From positions 3,945-67,944 of the forward strand of contig NZ_QZEX01000007.1 of the NCBI RefSeq assembly GCF_003646465.1: a DNA stretch of 64,000 nt, given 5' to 3'. How positions within the stretch are numbered: position 1 is the stretch's first letter; each line of letters starts with the position of its first letter. Source of the stretch: Chachezhania antarctica (lineage in GTDB: Bacteria; Pseudomonadota; Alphaproteobacteria; Rhodobacterales; Rhodobacteraceae). The notes under the pieces are model-generated. The model had not been told where the DNA came from, did no database searches, and saw only the letters and a program-made list of their open reading frames with translations. This document shows positions 7,058 to 16,156 of the stretch, piece by piece. A program made the position numbers and the translations under genes.

Positions 7058-8974
7058 ATGAGCGCGCTTGATCTTCTCGAGTCGCGTCTGGCTAGCAACC
7101 AGCCGATCACGATCGACGATCTCGGCGGCGTGGATGAAATCCTCGCTGACGCTGATCGACTCTATGCGGCACCTTTCCTCGACATTCTCGCCGACATGAT
7201 CAGTGCGGCCCCGCCCACGGAAGGTGCGCGCCTGCATAATTTCTTGGTTGACGGCTTTGATGCGGCACGCGACCCGCAATCGTTTCGCGACGCGATTGAC
7301 CAACTCATTAGGAGTGCAACGCTGCGTGCTGCCATGGCGCAGGCGGTCGCCGCGATATTCACGCGACGGATTCGGGAACACGCTACCGAGCGCGAGGCGC
7401 TGATCGCTGCCTATTCGTTCGAAGGCCTTTTCCGTCTCGCGCTGGAAGGCGATGTGAGCCGTCACCGGCCCCTGCTCGAACTCGCCGAAGTCGCACCCAA
7501 TGCGCCAGGTCCCTTCGCCCAGCATGTCGCGAAGATTGGCGGAGCTGCCTTCCATGCATGGGGCGATGACGATCTGCTGACTATGCTCCACCGGCTGCTC
7601 GACAATGAGGAAGCAGAAGGCGAGGCGGCGTTCGAACTCGGCCTCGCGCATCTGGCGCGCGCGTTCGATGGCAGAGATGTAGTAACAGTCCTTGCCGGCT
7701 TGGATACGGCGAGGCTGCTTTTCGAACGGGCGTGCGAGGCCGATGATGATAGGTCGGACGCGCGCGCCTATCGGTTGGCGATTGATCTCGTTCTTGGCTT
7801 TGCGGCGAACCGAAGTGCCGCTGATATGCAAGATACGTTGGCTGATCTGGTCACCGCGGCGCGGGATCGTGCCACAGTGCTGCGCACTGGCTGCGTGACG
7901 CCATGGCTCGCGCCGCGTCAGGACGTGGATGTTGAATGGTTCGAACTCGCGCGCACGGTCCAGCGTGCGGCCAACGATCTTTCCCGTCCGAGCTGGATCA
8001 ATGCCGCCACGACCATGGATCGCATCTTCGCCGTCTATGACGCAAGTTGCACAATCGCGCACGGCGACGGCCTGCGGTTCGTGCTGCGCCCCCGGGTCGA
8101 GGCTTCATTCCTACGCGAACGCGGCCTCGCCGCCCATCTCGACGATCTACTTAGCGACGGCCAATGGCCCGATGTACAGCGAATGATCGCGCAGAATCTC
8201 CGCACCAGATTGGATGAGGCTTACCGCGCCGGTGCCGGACCGGGAAAAGCTGGGGAGAATGAGCAATATCCGCTGCTCGCGCGCATTCTCCCTGAGGGCA
8301 CCTCGACCGAGCAGATTCCCTCCGATATGGCACGATCTCTCGAGGCCGGTCTCGCCAGCCGTGTCGCGCATGACCGCGAGCTTGCCAACCCGGTCCTGCA
8401 ACGTGTGCTGGCGTCGCTGCGTGATCAGTTGTCCGCCAGCAGCGAGTATACAGGCGAGGTCCAGCAGGCGTTCGACGCCGTCCTCCAACAGATATTGATT
8501 TTCTGTAGTGACCGGCAAAATGCTGGGAGACGCGATCTCGGTTCGCGAGGTGCCTATCTGCGCGCTCACGATCCGAGCGAGGCCGACCTCCAGTCAGACC
8601 TCCGCGACTTCCTTAAGGGCAATCTGGTGGGCGCCGAGGTCCTGTCCGAGGTGAGCGGTATAGCGACCGGAAGGACAGATCTCTACATCAGCCTAGGCGG
8701 CCCGTCTTTCGTTATCGAACTCAAAAAGCATGAGGGCGCGTTCTCACCTGACGCTGCCAATCGCTATCGGGCGCAGGCAATCAGTTATCAGGCGGCCAAT
8801 GTCCGGATCGGATTTCTCGGTGCGCTCGAACTTGTTGATCGGCTTGGGCCGGTGCCAAGCATCGAGGAATGTCTATGGCACAGTGCCTATGTTCCTGAAG
8901 GCGGCTCGCTCGCCCGACACCTTATCGTCTTCAGGGTTCCCGGCCGCCTCAAATCCCCGTCTGCGCTCCGCTAG
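7058..8974 (+). CDS. large helical protein with C-terminal PD-(D/E)XK nuclease domain, probable effector of the ABC operon
   Basis: The protein is 638 residues from ATG 7058. The frame is open further upstream, inside the ATPase gene, but that part reads as shadow sequence. Residues 1 to about 500 are almost all helix and look like a solenoid. The C-terminus carries a nuclease core: Asp541 in GRTDLYI, Glu554-x-Lys556 in FVIELKK, and Gln573-x3-Tyr577 in QAISY, the last as in RecB/Cas4/lambda-exonuclease-type enzymes. It would cleave DNA when released or loaded by the ATPase. It follows the ATPase by 25 bp and converges on a HEPN gene. No helicase or methylase partner is present, so ordinary restriction-modification is unlikely. 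Confidence 0.72.
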   Translation: MSALDLLESRLASNQPITIDDLGGVDEILADADRLYAAPFLDILADMISAAPPTEGARLHNFLVDGFDAARDPQSFRDAIDQLIRSATLRAAMAQAVAAIFTRRIREHATEREALIAAYSFEGLFRLALEGDVSRHRPLLELAEVAPNAPGPFAQHVAKIGGAAFHAWGDDDLLTMLHRLLDNEEAEGEAAFELGLAHLARAFDGRDVVTVLAGLDTARLLFERACEADDDRSDARAYRLAIDLVLGFAANRSAADMQDTLADLVTAARDRATVLRTGCVTPWLAPRQDVDVEWFELARTVQRAANDLSRPSWINAATTMDRIFAVYDASCTIAHGDGLRFVLRPRVEASFLRERGLAAHLDDLLSDGQWPDVQRMIAQNLRTRLDEAYRAGAGPGKAGENEQYPLLARILPEGTSTEQIPSDMARSLEAGLASRVAHDRELANPVLQRVLASLRDQLSASSEYTGEVQQAFDAVLQQILIFCSDRQNAGRRDLGSRGAYLRAHDPSEADLQSDLRDFLKGNLVGAEVLSEVSGIATGRTDLYISLGGPSFVIELKKHEGAFSPDAANRYRAQAISYQAANVRIGFLGALELVDRLGPVPSIEECLWHSAYVPEGGSLARHLIVFRVPGRLKSPSALR

Positions 8975-9001
8975 AGCGCCTAAATCCCAAGACGGCGACA
9001 G

Positions 9002-9541
9002 TTAGTCCCTGATGATCTTCGATAGTGCGTGCGCCTCGAACCGCTCTCCGAACGTCTGCATCACGCGTCTCCAGCCCTGTATCGAATTGAGGGTGAGCGC
9101 ATAGGGCTGCCCATCAACCAAGATATCCTGACCGTGAGCAATTTTGTTTCTGACCTGATTGATGGTCTTCAGCTTCTTCTTCAACGCTGTGGTTGACTGT
9201 CCTTGCCAAGACAGGCCGTTGAACACGTCATTTATACCGAGACGCCTGAAAAGAGCGATGATATTTTCATCGCTTGGGTTTCCCCATCTCGACCACGTCT
9301 TGGCGTAGTCCTTCCGCTCATCTTCGGTCAGCTGCCGGCCGAACGCCTTCTCGGAACATGCAAGGAACACATCGCCGACGTAGGCCTGCAACGTGGAGGT
9401 CAGCATCACAACGCAAGCTCGGTTCAATGCACGCCCCTCGTGATTTCCGTCTTCGAGCCTCCTTGGGGCTCCCCTCCCACCGCCGTGAAGGTTTCTTCTG
9501 GCAGCAATAAGTTCATCGACAAGTCCAAGTTCTAAAGGCAA
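9002..9541 (-). CDS. HEPN-domain protein (RiboL-PSP-HEPN-like), putative RNase
   Basis: The protein is 179 residues and mostly helical. The HEPN signature RxxxxH is present as RNKIAH (residues 131-136) after a long helix, and an N-terminal helix contains a typical RACVVMLTSTLQAYVGDVF stretch. HEPN proteins with this motif often act as metal-independent RNases in toxin-antitoxin and abortive-infection systems, and the RiboL-PSP-HEPN subfamily fits best. The gene converges on the nuclease gene of the ABC operon with only 27 bp between the two stops. No cognate antitoxin (MNT nucleotidyltransferase) is adjacent, so it may belong to the ABC system or act alone. Confidence 0.6.
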   Translation of the reverse strand: MPLELGLVDELIAARRNLHGGGRGAPRRLEDGNHEGRALNRACVVMLTSTLQAYVGDVFLACSEKAFGRQLTEDERKDYAKTWSRWGNPSDENIIALFRRLGINDVFNGLSWQGQSTTALKKKLKTINQVRNKIAHGQDILVDGQPYALTLNSIQGWRRVMQTFGERFEAHALSKIIRD

Positions 9542-9760
9542 ATCCGCTTCCTCATTGCAATAATATCAAAACAGAAGCGCACAATGCCGCTCCGAAGCAA
9601 GTTCCTTTGATTAGCCCAGTGAAACTTAGTCAATCTCGTCCTTGAACAACCCTAAGCGTCGATCTTTTTTCCGATCATCGTGTCACGCGTATCCCCATCA
9701 CCATCAAATCGTCTCAACGTCAGCAGCACCCGTAGCGCGTAGGGCGTGAGGATCCGACGA

Positions 9761-10777
9761 TCAGCGCCCGCGCCGTTCGTCTATGATCCGATCAATCTCA
9801 GCTTCAACTTGACCCGCCGTCTCCTGCATGATGTCGCGAAGTGTTTCCGTTTCCTTCATGAAGTTCACGTAGCTAGACAGAGCTGAATGGGGGTTTCTAC
9901 CGGAGCGGACCTTCTTGGCTCTGGACTCCCAGGACCCAACAGGATCGGAGCGAACCTTCATGGGGAAGTGAGCTTCCATCCATTTTTCCAAGTCTGCCAT
10001 ATTATTTACGCTCGTCGGCCTGACATGTTTCTTGATGAACGCTCGGCCTTCATCCGAGAAGATCGCCCTCCAAGCCTGGGCGCTGATGATCGACTGGTCG
10101 CGACTTACCTTTGAATCGTTGTATGGTCCATTAGCAGCCGTTTGCACGCAGTAATCAAACATCTCGATGATCTCATCGAGATAGTCGGCAATCGAGGCTA
10201 TCATGGCAACATGGTCGAAGTCCAACCGATTTCGGATATCGCTACACCCACGATTGAAATCCTTACCGTTCGGTATGAGCCTGCCGGTCTTTGACGAGGT
10301 CGAGATGTATTTTCGAGCCCTGTACGGGACACTTGTTTTTGATCCGTGTGACCAGTGGCTTACGCGATAATCGGCGAGGATCCGACAAACCACATCCAGG
10401 TAGAATGCAGACAGGCTAGGCAGAACCTGCTCGTGATGCAGGCCAGCGTGGTGAAGCTGGTTGCGGAACCCGTGGAGACTAAGGACCGTCGCCTTGTCTT
10501 CAGTCGAGATCATCCCCTCCGTGTGGGCGAACTTGACCTTCCGATCGAAGTGCTGGCCCTGCGCTGCCAGCAGCTCATCCTTGTGCGGATAGGCGTCCCA
10601 CTTTCGATCCCAAGCCTTCAGCTCACCAAGTTTGTCGCGAGCGAAGCGATGAAGGGTCAGCTCAAGGGCATTGTCCGTCATCATTAGGCTGAAGCGAGCG
10701 TTGTGAACGTCTCCCTTTGAGATGTGCTCTAGAGCGACGTCCAGTTGCTCCAGAACGCCCGCGATGAATTTGACCAC
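9761..10777 (-). CDS. second, larger HEPN-like protein (RxxxxH motif)
   Basis: The protein is 338 residues. The N-terminal 120 residues resemble HEPN/DUF4145-like folds, with a helix around SLMMTDNALELTLHRFARDK and the motif RNQLHH (Arg105-x4-His110). The rest is helical and unassigned. It contains a basic stretch around KKHVRPTSVNN and a Lys/Arg-rich region near residue 290, which could bind nucleic acid. It lies 219 bp upstream of the smaller HEPN gene on the same strand, and the two share no obvious sequence similarity beyond the motif. A defence or RNA-cleavage role is inferred from the motif and the island context. A structural HEPN without catalysis is an alternative. Confidence 0.5.
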   Translation of the reverse strand: MVKFIAGVLEQLDVALEHISKGDVHNARFSLMMTDNALELTLHRFARDKLGELKAWDRKWDAYPHKDELLAAQGQHFDRKVKFAHTEGMISTEDKATVLSLHGFRNQLHHAGLHHEQVLPSLSAFYLDVVCRILADYRVSHWSHGSKTSVPYRARKYISTSSKTGRLIPNGKDFNRGCSDIRNRLDFDHVAMIASIADYLDEIIEMFDYCVQTAANGPYNDSKVSRDQSIISAQAWRAIFSDEGRAFIKKHVRPTSVNNMADLEKWMEAHFPMKVRSDPVGSWESRAKKVRSGRNPHSALSSYVNFMKETETLRDIMQETAGQVEAEIDRIIDERRGR

Positions 10778-11624
10778 CTCAGTCCCCCTTGATGATAGGC
10801 TTGCGGGGTGTCTATAGCTTGGCTTTCACCGTATCAACGCGCCTGTGGACTTTGAAGTGCGCCTCAAGCTAGCAAGGGGTTCCACGGTTATCCGGCGTCA
10901 CTACCTTCGCATTTCCGCACAACAGTCAGACCGCTTCCTGCCCGCAAATCGGTCGTGGGGTAATGTCGCGCGCCTGCAAACGGCGGCTTCGTCCCGCATC
11001 ACTACCAGCCCCCCGCGTGTTTTGCGACGTCGTTCCTCGAAGGGCGGCTTTGGAGGATGCGGCAATGCAGCATCCCCGGAAGCTGAGTGGCGGCAAAGGG
11101 CCGACTCCGGCGGGCAGGCCAACTCCCCTAGACGAGGAGACTGCCGCGCTGCCGCAGGTCGACCTGAGCCCTTCCGTCCTACCCATGCAAGTGCAGCATC
11201 TCAGGGACGTAGCGTAGCGATGCCGTCAAGGACGGCCCACACCGGACCTTCGAGCCTGGCGCAGCGGAGGGCCGGTCTCAGCCCGAAACTGCCAAGCAGT
11301 CCAAGTCCAGCGGAGCAGCCCAAATAGGTATCACCTGCAGCTAATTCTCGAAGCGCCTGAAAAATGGCCCATACCTGGCCTACTTGGAAATCCCTGAAGC
11401 ACATTGCCTTGCCGACCGTACAGTTACCTCACCCTTCTTGACTCAACCTCAGCAAAACATCGGTTTCATTCGTCATGGTGCGTTCCGCGCAACGCGCTGG
11501 TGCGGAAAATCTGGAGCGTCGATTGGCTTCTCAACAGCTTTGCGCTTAAATGTCTCATGGACCGGCTATCAGGTCAGACAAGTCGAATCGCGAAGTGTAT
11601 TGGCGCATAAAAGGTTGAAATTCA
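10778..11624 (+). other. 847 bp with no supported gene
   Basis: This stretch separates the HEPN gene (leftward) from the Mrr operon (rightward), so both promoters must lie in it. It changes from GC-rich (10,900-11,330) to AT-richer sequence after about 11,340. Several open frames occur on both strands, but all have low-complexity or frame-shadow composition and none has a ribosome site and recognisable protein. The GC-rich part may be remnants of older genes. An AAGG run at 11611-11614 serves as ribosome site for the TTG start at 11625. Confidence 0.5.
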
Positions 11625-12563
11625 TTGGCTAGCATCTCAGATGAAGAAATTCATATCCGTATCAATGCCTTAAGCGCTACTAGGTTTGAAAATCTGACTC
11701 TGGACCTGGTTCGGGCGGTGGGGTTTCGCAATGTCGTTTGGCGCACCCCAGGTGCGGACGGAGGGCGCGACATTCAAGCGGAGCAGACTTTTTCGGACTT
11801 AACTAATTCTGATGTCAAGCACAAGTGGTACATAGAATGTAAGCATTATGCGACGTCAATAGATTGGGCGACACTCTGGAAAAAGATTGCCTTCGCTGAT
11901 GTTCAGGGCGCTGACTATCTGCTGTTGGCGACAAACTCGCAGCCTTCACCCCAATGTGAAACGGAAATTGAAAGATGGAACGCAGAGAGGCGGCGTCCAG
12001 GAATTCGAATCTGGCGAGGTTACGATCTACCCATGTACATGAGGATTCATCAAGAAGTTGCATTTGCGCATGGCATTTTCGATTTCACCAATGAAATTTC
12101 ATCTCCCGGTGTCGAGATCGCGTTAACACTGTCGAAACTAGTTCAGTCAGCTTACGGCGCGTGGTGCTTTGAAGGCAAATCTGAATTCCCGCTGACAGCA
12201 GCTTCAGCGCTATCAGAGTTGTTAAACAAGAGAATGGATGATCTTCAAACTTACGGATTCTTTTCCAAAGGCGACCCAATGATTAGTGCTTCAGATTGGC
12301 CATGGCTAAGTCTAAATGGTGACCCGAGTGGGGCTGAAGAAGTTGGCTTTCGCGCCATAGTGTCGATTATCCGGCATCTATTACAGGCGGAGGTAGTCGA
12401 GTGCCATTTCGCGGAAGACCAAATTCAGGTTCACTCATCGTGCGCAGGTTTAAAGTTTGACGAACAAGCCTATAAATTTCTTGAGCCTGTTCTTCTTCTC
12501 GCTAGATGCGACGCTTTTGAAGCAAAGAGCGATTCATTTTTTTCATTCCAGTTAAGAGGGTAG
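11625..12563 (+). CDS. Mrr-like PD-(D/E)XK restriction endonuclease, first gene of a three-gene operon with a kinase and receiver
   Basis: The protein is 312 residues from a TTG start with AAGG ten bases upstream. Residues 1 to about 140 match the Mrr-type endonuclease fold: Glu22 in RFENLTLDLV, then GADGGRDIQ with Asp49, and WYIECKHY with Glu71-x-Lys73. This would cleave DNA, as Mrr proteins do at modified sites. The C-terminal 170 residues are an unassigned helical domain, possibly the sensor or partner-binding part. The stop is followed after one base by the histidine kinase start, so the genes are co-translated. The G+C content is visibly below that of the rest of the window, a sign of transfer. 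Confidence 0.78.
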   Translation: MASISDEEIHIRINALSATRFENLTLDLVRAVGFRNVVWRTPGADGGRDIQAEQTFSDLTNSDVKHKWYIECKHYATSIDWATLWKKIAFADVQGADYLLLATNSQPSPQCETEIERWNAERRRPGIRIWRGYDLPMYMRIHQEVAFAHGIFDFTNEISSPGVEIALTLSKLVQSAYGAWCFEGKSEFPLTAASALSELLNKRMDDLQTYGFFSKGDPMISASDWPWLSLNGDPSGAEEVGFRAIVSIIRHLLQAEVVECHFAEDQIQVHSSCAGLKFDEQAYKFLEPVLLLARCDAFEAKSDSFFSFQLRG

Positions 12564-12564
12564 T

Positions 12565-13299
12565 ATGAGCGAAGAAGATGAGTCCCAATATGAAATCGAC
12601 CTAACCCTGCTTGCAAACTTCACGCACCAAGTCATCAATCCTCTGAACGGTGTTGCCGGAACGCTAGACAACCTAGTTGATGGAACAATCGGTGAGAATC
12701 GGCGGGAACAGCGCATGAAAGCTGCACGAGCTCAGCTTGAGGGCGTAATTACTCTGGTGAGAAATCTTGCTTATCTTTCTTCCGCGCAATACGAGGCAGG
12801 CCAGCCGAATAGGAGGATCGCTCTCCCTCAAGTTATCATTGAAGCTGCAATGTACTATCAGGAGGAGGGTAGTGCCAAGAGGGTTTCAATCGACTTGTTG
12901 GATAAGCGAGCGAACAATCGTGTTCCAGGACACCCAGAAGCCTTAAGGCAAGTTCTCATGAACTTGTTCGATAACGCGGTTAAATACAGTGCGACGGATA
13001 GTCAAATAGTGGTCAGGCAGTGGATACAGACCAGTACTGGTGATGCTGTAATTACCGTGAGAAATACCCCCAGAAATTTGATCTCAGGAGCCGAAATTAG
13101 AAAGGTCTTCGATCTTGGATTTCGAGGAGAGAACGCTCGAAGAAGCATCGCTTCCGGAACCGGTTTAGGTCTATACATTTGCAAACTCCTTATGGAGGAT
13201 CGCCTGCATGGATCAATTTCCGTTCAGCGGGATGGTGACGGAATACTATTTACCTTGAAGATACCAAACGGGGAGGCCGACAATGGCCGCAACAACTAA
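12565..13299 (+). CDS. sensorless soluble histidine kinase in an Mrr-linked operon
   Basis: The protein is 244 residues with no membrane segment and no input domain. The phosphoacceptor His21 lies in THQVINPLNG right at the N-terminus. The ATP-binding domain shows an N-box (LMNLFDNAVKY, Asn133 and Asn137), an F-box-like VFDLGFRG and a G2 box GTGLGLYIC. The G1 aspartate that normally contacts adenine is replaced: the segment reads VRNTPRN. It overlaps the downstream receiver gene by 17 bp and follows the endonuclease by one base. It probably passes phosphate to that receiver. Input must come from another protein or from the DNA-bound endonuclease. Confidence 0.8.
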   Translation: MSEEDESQYEIDLTLLANFTHQVINPLNGVAGTLDNLVDGTIGENRREQRMKAARAQLEGVITLVRNLAYLSSAQYEAGQPNRRIALPQVIIEAAMYYQEEGSAKRVSIDLLDKRANNRVPGHPEALRQVLMNLFDNAVKYSATDSQIVVRQWIQTSTGDAVITVRNTPRNLISGAEIRKVFDLGFRGENARRSIASGTGLGLYICKLLMEDRLHGSISVQRDGDGILFTLKIPNGEADNGRNN

Positions 13300-13732
13300 A
13301 GAGAAAACAATTCTCCTGATGGATGATGAAGTCTTCAATATCCAATGGCTCATTGATTTCCTTGAGGCCAAAGGATTTGACGTCATCGCACTACCCGACG
13401 CCGAAGGCGCGATACAAGAGATCTCTAAGGAGATTTATCGAGCTTTAGTCTTGGATCTCAACGTGCCCATCTCATCTTCACTAACGAATGGCCCCGGCGT
13501 CAAGAAGGCCGTCTATCAAAAATACCCTGGTCTACAGGTCGCTTGGCATGCCCGCAATGCAGGCTACAGAGGTCGACAGGTAATTATCTACACAGTTCAT
13601 CGCGATCCTGAAGTGGAGCATGAAGCACGGATTATGGATTGCACCTACATTCTGAAAGGCAGACCAAAAGATCTGAAAGAAGAGATAATGGCAGTCATCT
13701 CCTTTGATCCAACTACGCCCCCTAGTAACTGA
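13283..13732 (+). CDS. stand-alone response-regulator receiver protein with an enlarged loop
   Basis: The protein is 149 residues, a single receiver domain without an output domain. The acidic pair is Asp14/Asp15, the phosphoacceptor is Asp58 in LVLDLNVP, the switch Thr is Thr104 in IIYTVH and the conserved Lys is Lys125. The gap between Asp58 and Thr104 is about 16 residues longer than in CheY-like domains, because of an insertion around NGPGVKKAVYQKYPG. It overlaps the kinase gene by 17 bp. Lacking a DNA-binding domain, it probably controls a protein, and the operon's endonuclease is the obvious candidate. This link is inference. Confidence 0.78.
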   Translation: MAATTKEKTILLMDDEVFNIQWLIDFLEAKGFDVIALPDAEGAIQEISKEIYRALVLDLNVPISSSLTNGPGVKKAVYQKYPGLQVAWHARNAGYRGRQVIIYTVHRDPEVEHEARIMDCTYILKGRPKDLKEEIMAVISFDPTTPPSN

Positions 13733-14248
13733 CTCGCAGAGGCCACAAGTCTTGGTCTTGCAGTGCCAATGTGGCGATCAGTGCTTCAAGTTCCGGGTTC
13801 TGCGTCGCACGACGCTGAATAACGCGATCTTTGAGGCGACAGGTTGGCCACCGTGATTGATCAAGCCGTGGCTAACTGCGACTTGCGGTAGTCCCAGCTG
13901 GCTTCAGATGGCCGCTTCGTTGCGCCCAGCTGCCGTTTGTCCAGGACTCAGCGAACGACCGCTCCCCGCTCTCCCTGCCCATGAACCTCATGTCAGTGTC
14001 TACTAAATGTAGGTAGCACACGGGCTGCTCGGAACCGTTGGGCAACGCGGAAATCGCGACTGTTTTAGCACAGGTCGTCTCCGAGCTGAGAACATCGTAT
14101 CAACGTGCGGCAAAGGAGTGGGCAAAACTGCGAAGTGCGCCGTGGTTCATTGAACCTGACTGAACCGGAAAAGGTGGGTGAATGGCGCATCTGGTCGCTT
14201 TTAAGAACAGTGCCTTGGCCAAAAGATCAGTAGCTTGGCGACCTGTCG
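13733..14248 (+). other. 516 bp without a supported gene, between the Mrr operon and the tRNA-like site
   Basis: No frame with a ribosome site and protein-like composition is visible on either strand. The last part (14173-14248) contains GGTGGGTGA at 14173-14181, the exact reverse complement of TCACCCACC at 14289-14297 in the tRNA-like site. It also contains a short stretch (14176-14198) that loosely resembles the 5' half of a tRNA (GGGTGA, then a three-pair D-stem candidate around CATCTGGT). Confidence 0.5.
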
Positions 14249-14298
14249 CTTCGTTCACATCGAAGATGTCAGGAGTTCAAATCTCTTATCACCCACCA
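14249..14298 (+). other. 3' half of tRNA-Val(CAC): probable attachment site at the right end of the island
   Basis: This stretch folds as the 3' part of a tRNA. The anticodon stem is CTTCG/CGAAG (14249-14253 with 14261-14265) around loop TTCACAT with anticodon CAC. The variable loop is ATGTC, the T-stem AGGAG/CTCTT surrounds TTCAAAT, then come ATCACCC, discriminator A and CCA ending at 14298. The proper acceptor and D-arm are not found directly upstream, so this is not a complete gene. Integrases commonly target this half of tRNA genes, and one flank keeps such a copy. The intact tRNA-Val and the integrase would lie left of the window. Confidence 0.7.
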
Positions 14299-14387
14299 TT
14301 CTTCTACCGCAGGCCGTTGCCGGGCACCAAGTTGCCCCTCGCCCGCGGTACCCTGTTCCCGGCCCTATTGAACGAATGACCCGCCCA

Positions 14388-14452
14388 GGAGGCTCTGCCC
14401 CCGTCCGGGCCTGCAGCCCGGTCTCCCCCGGAGTATTTCCGAAAAGAAGAAA
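14388..14452 (-). repeat. dispersed intergenic repeat, inverted copy
   Basis: This copy reads, on the minus strand, TTCTTCTTTTCGGAAATACT followed by a GC-rich hairpin and GGGGGCAGAGCC. The same order occurs on the plus strand at 38104-38160. It occupies part of the roughly 400 bp between the island end and guaB. The rest of that gap (14299-14387 and 14453-14700) holds no gene that I can support, although the guaB promoter must lie there. Confidence 0.6.
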
Positions 14453-14610
14453 TGGAAGAGTTCCCGGCTTCTTCTTTCTTCAAATTCTCCTGCCGGAGGC
14501 ATCCGACAGTGAAGCCGGGCGCATGCAGTCGCAGTTGCAATGGCGGTGGGACGCGGGGGCCGGGTGTGGCGGAGCCATGCGCAGGCATCATGGCCGGTTT
14601 CCGCAACTGA

Positions 14611-16149
<1,539 letters not shown>

Positions 16150-16156
16150 GCCGCTT

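Noticed and set aside
10778-11624. Genes in the 847 bp gap of the island
   Set aside because: Frames of 70-160 codons on both strands have Arg/Ser/Pro-rich shadow composition and lack ribosome sites or family motifs.
14176-14298. Complete tRNA gene at the island end
   Set aside because: The 3' half is perfect, but no adjacent 5' half fits without a roughly 50-base insertion and a mismatch in the acceptor stem.
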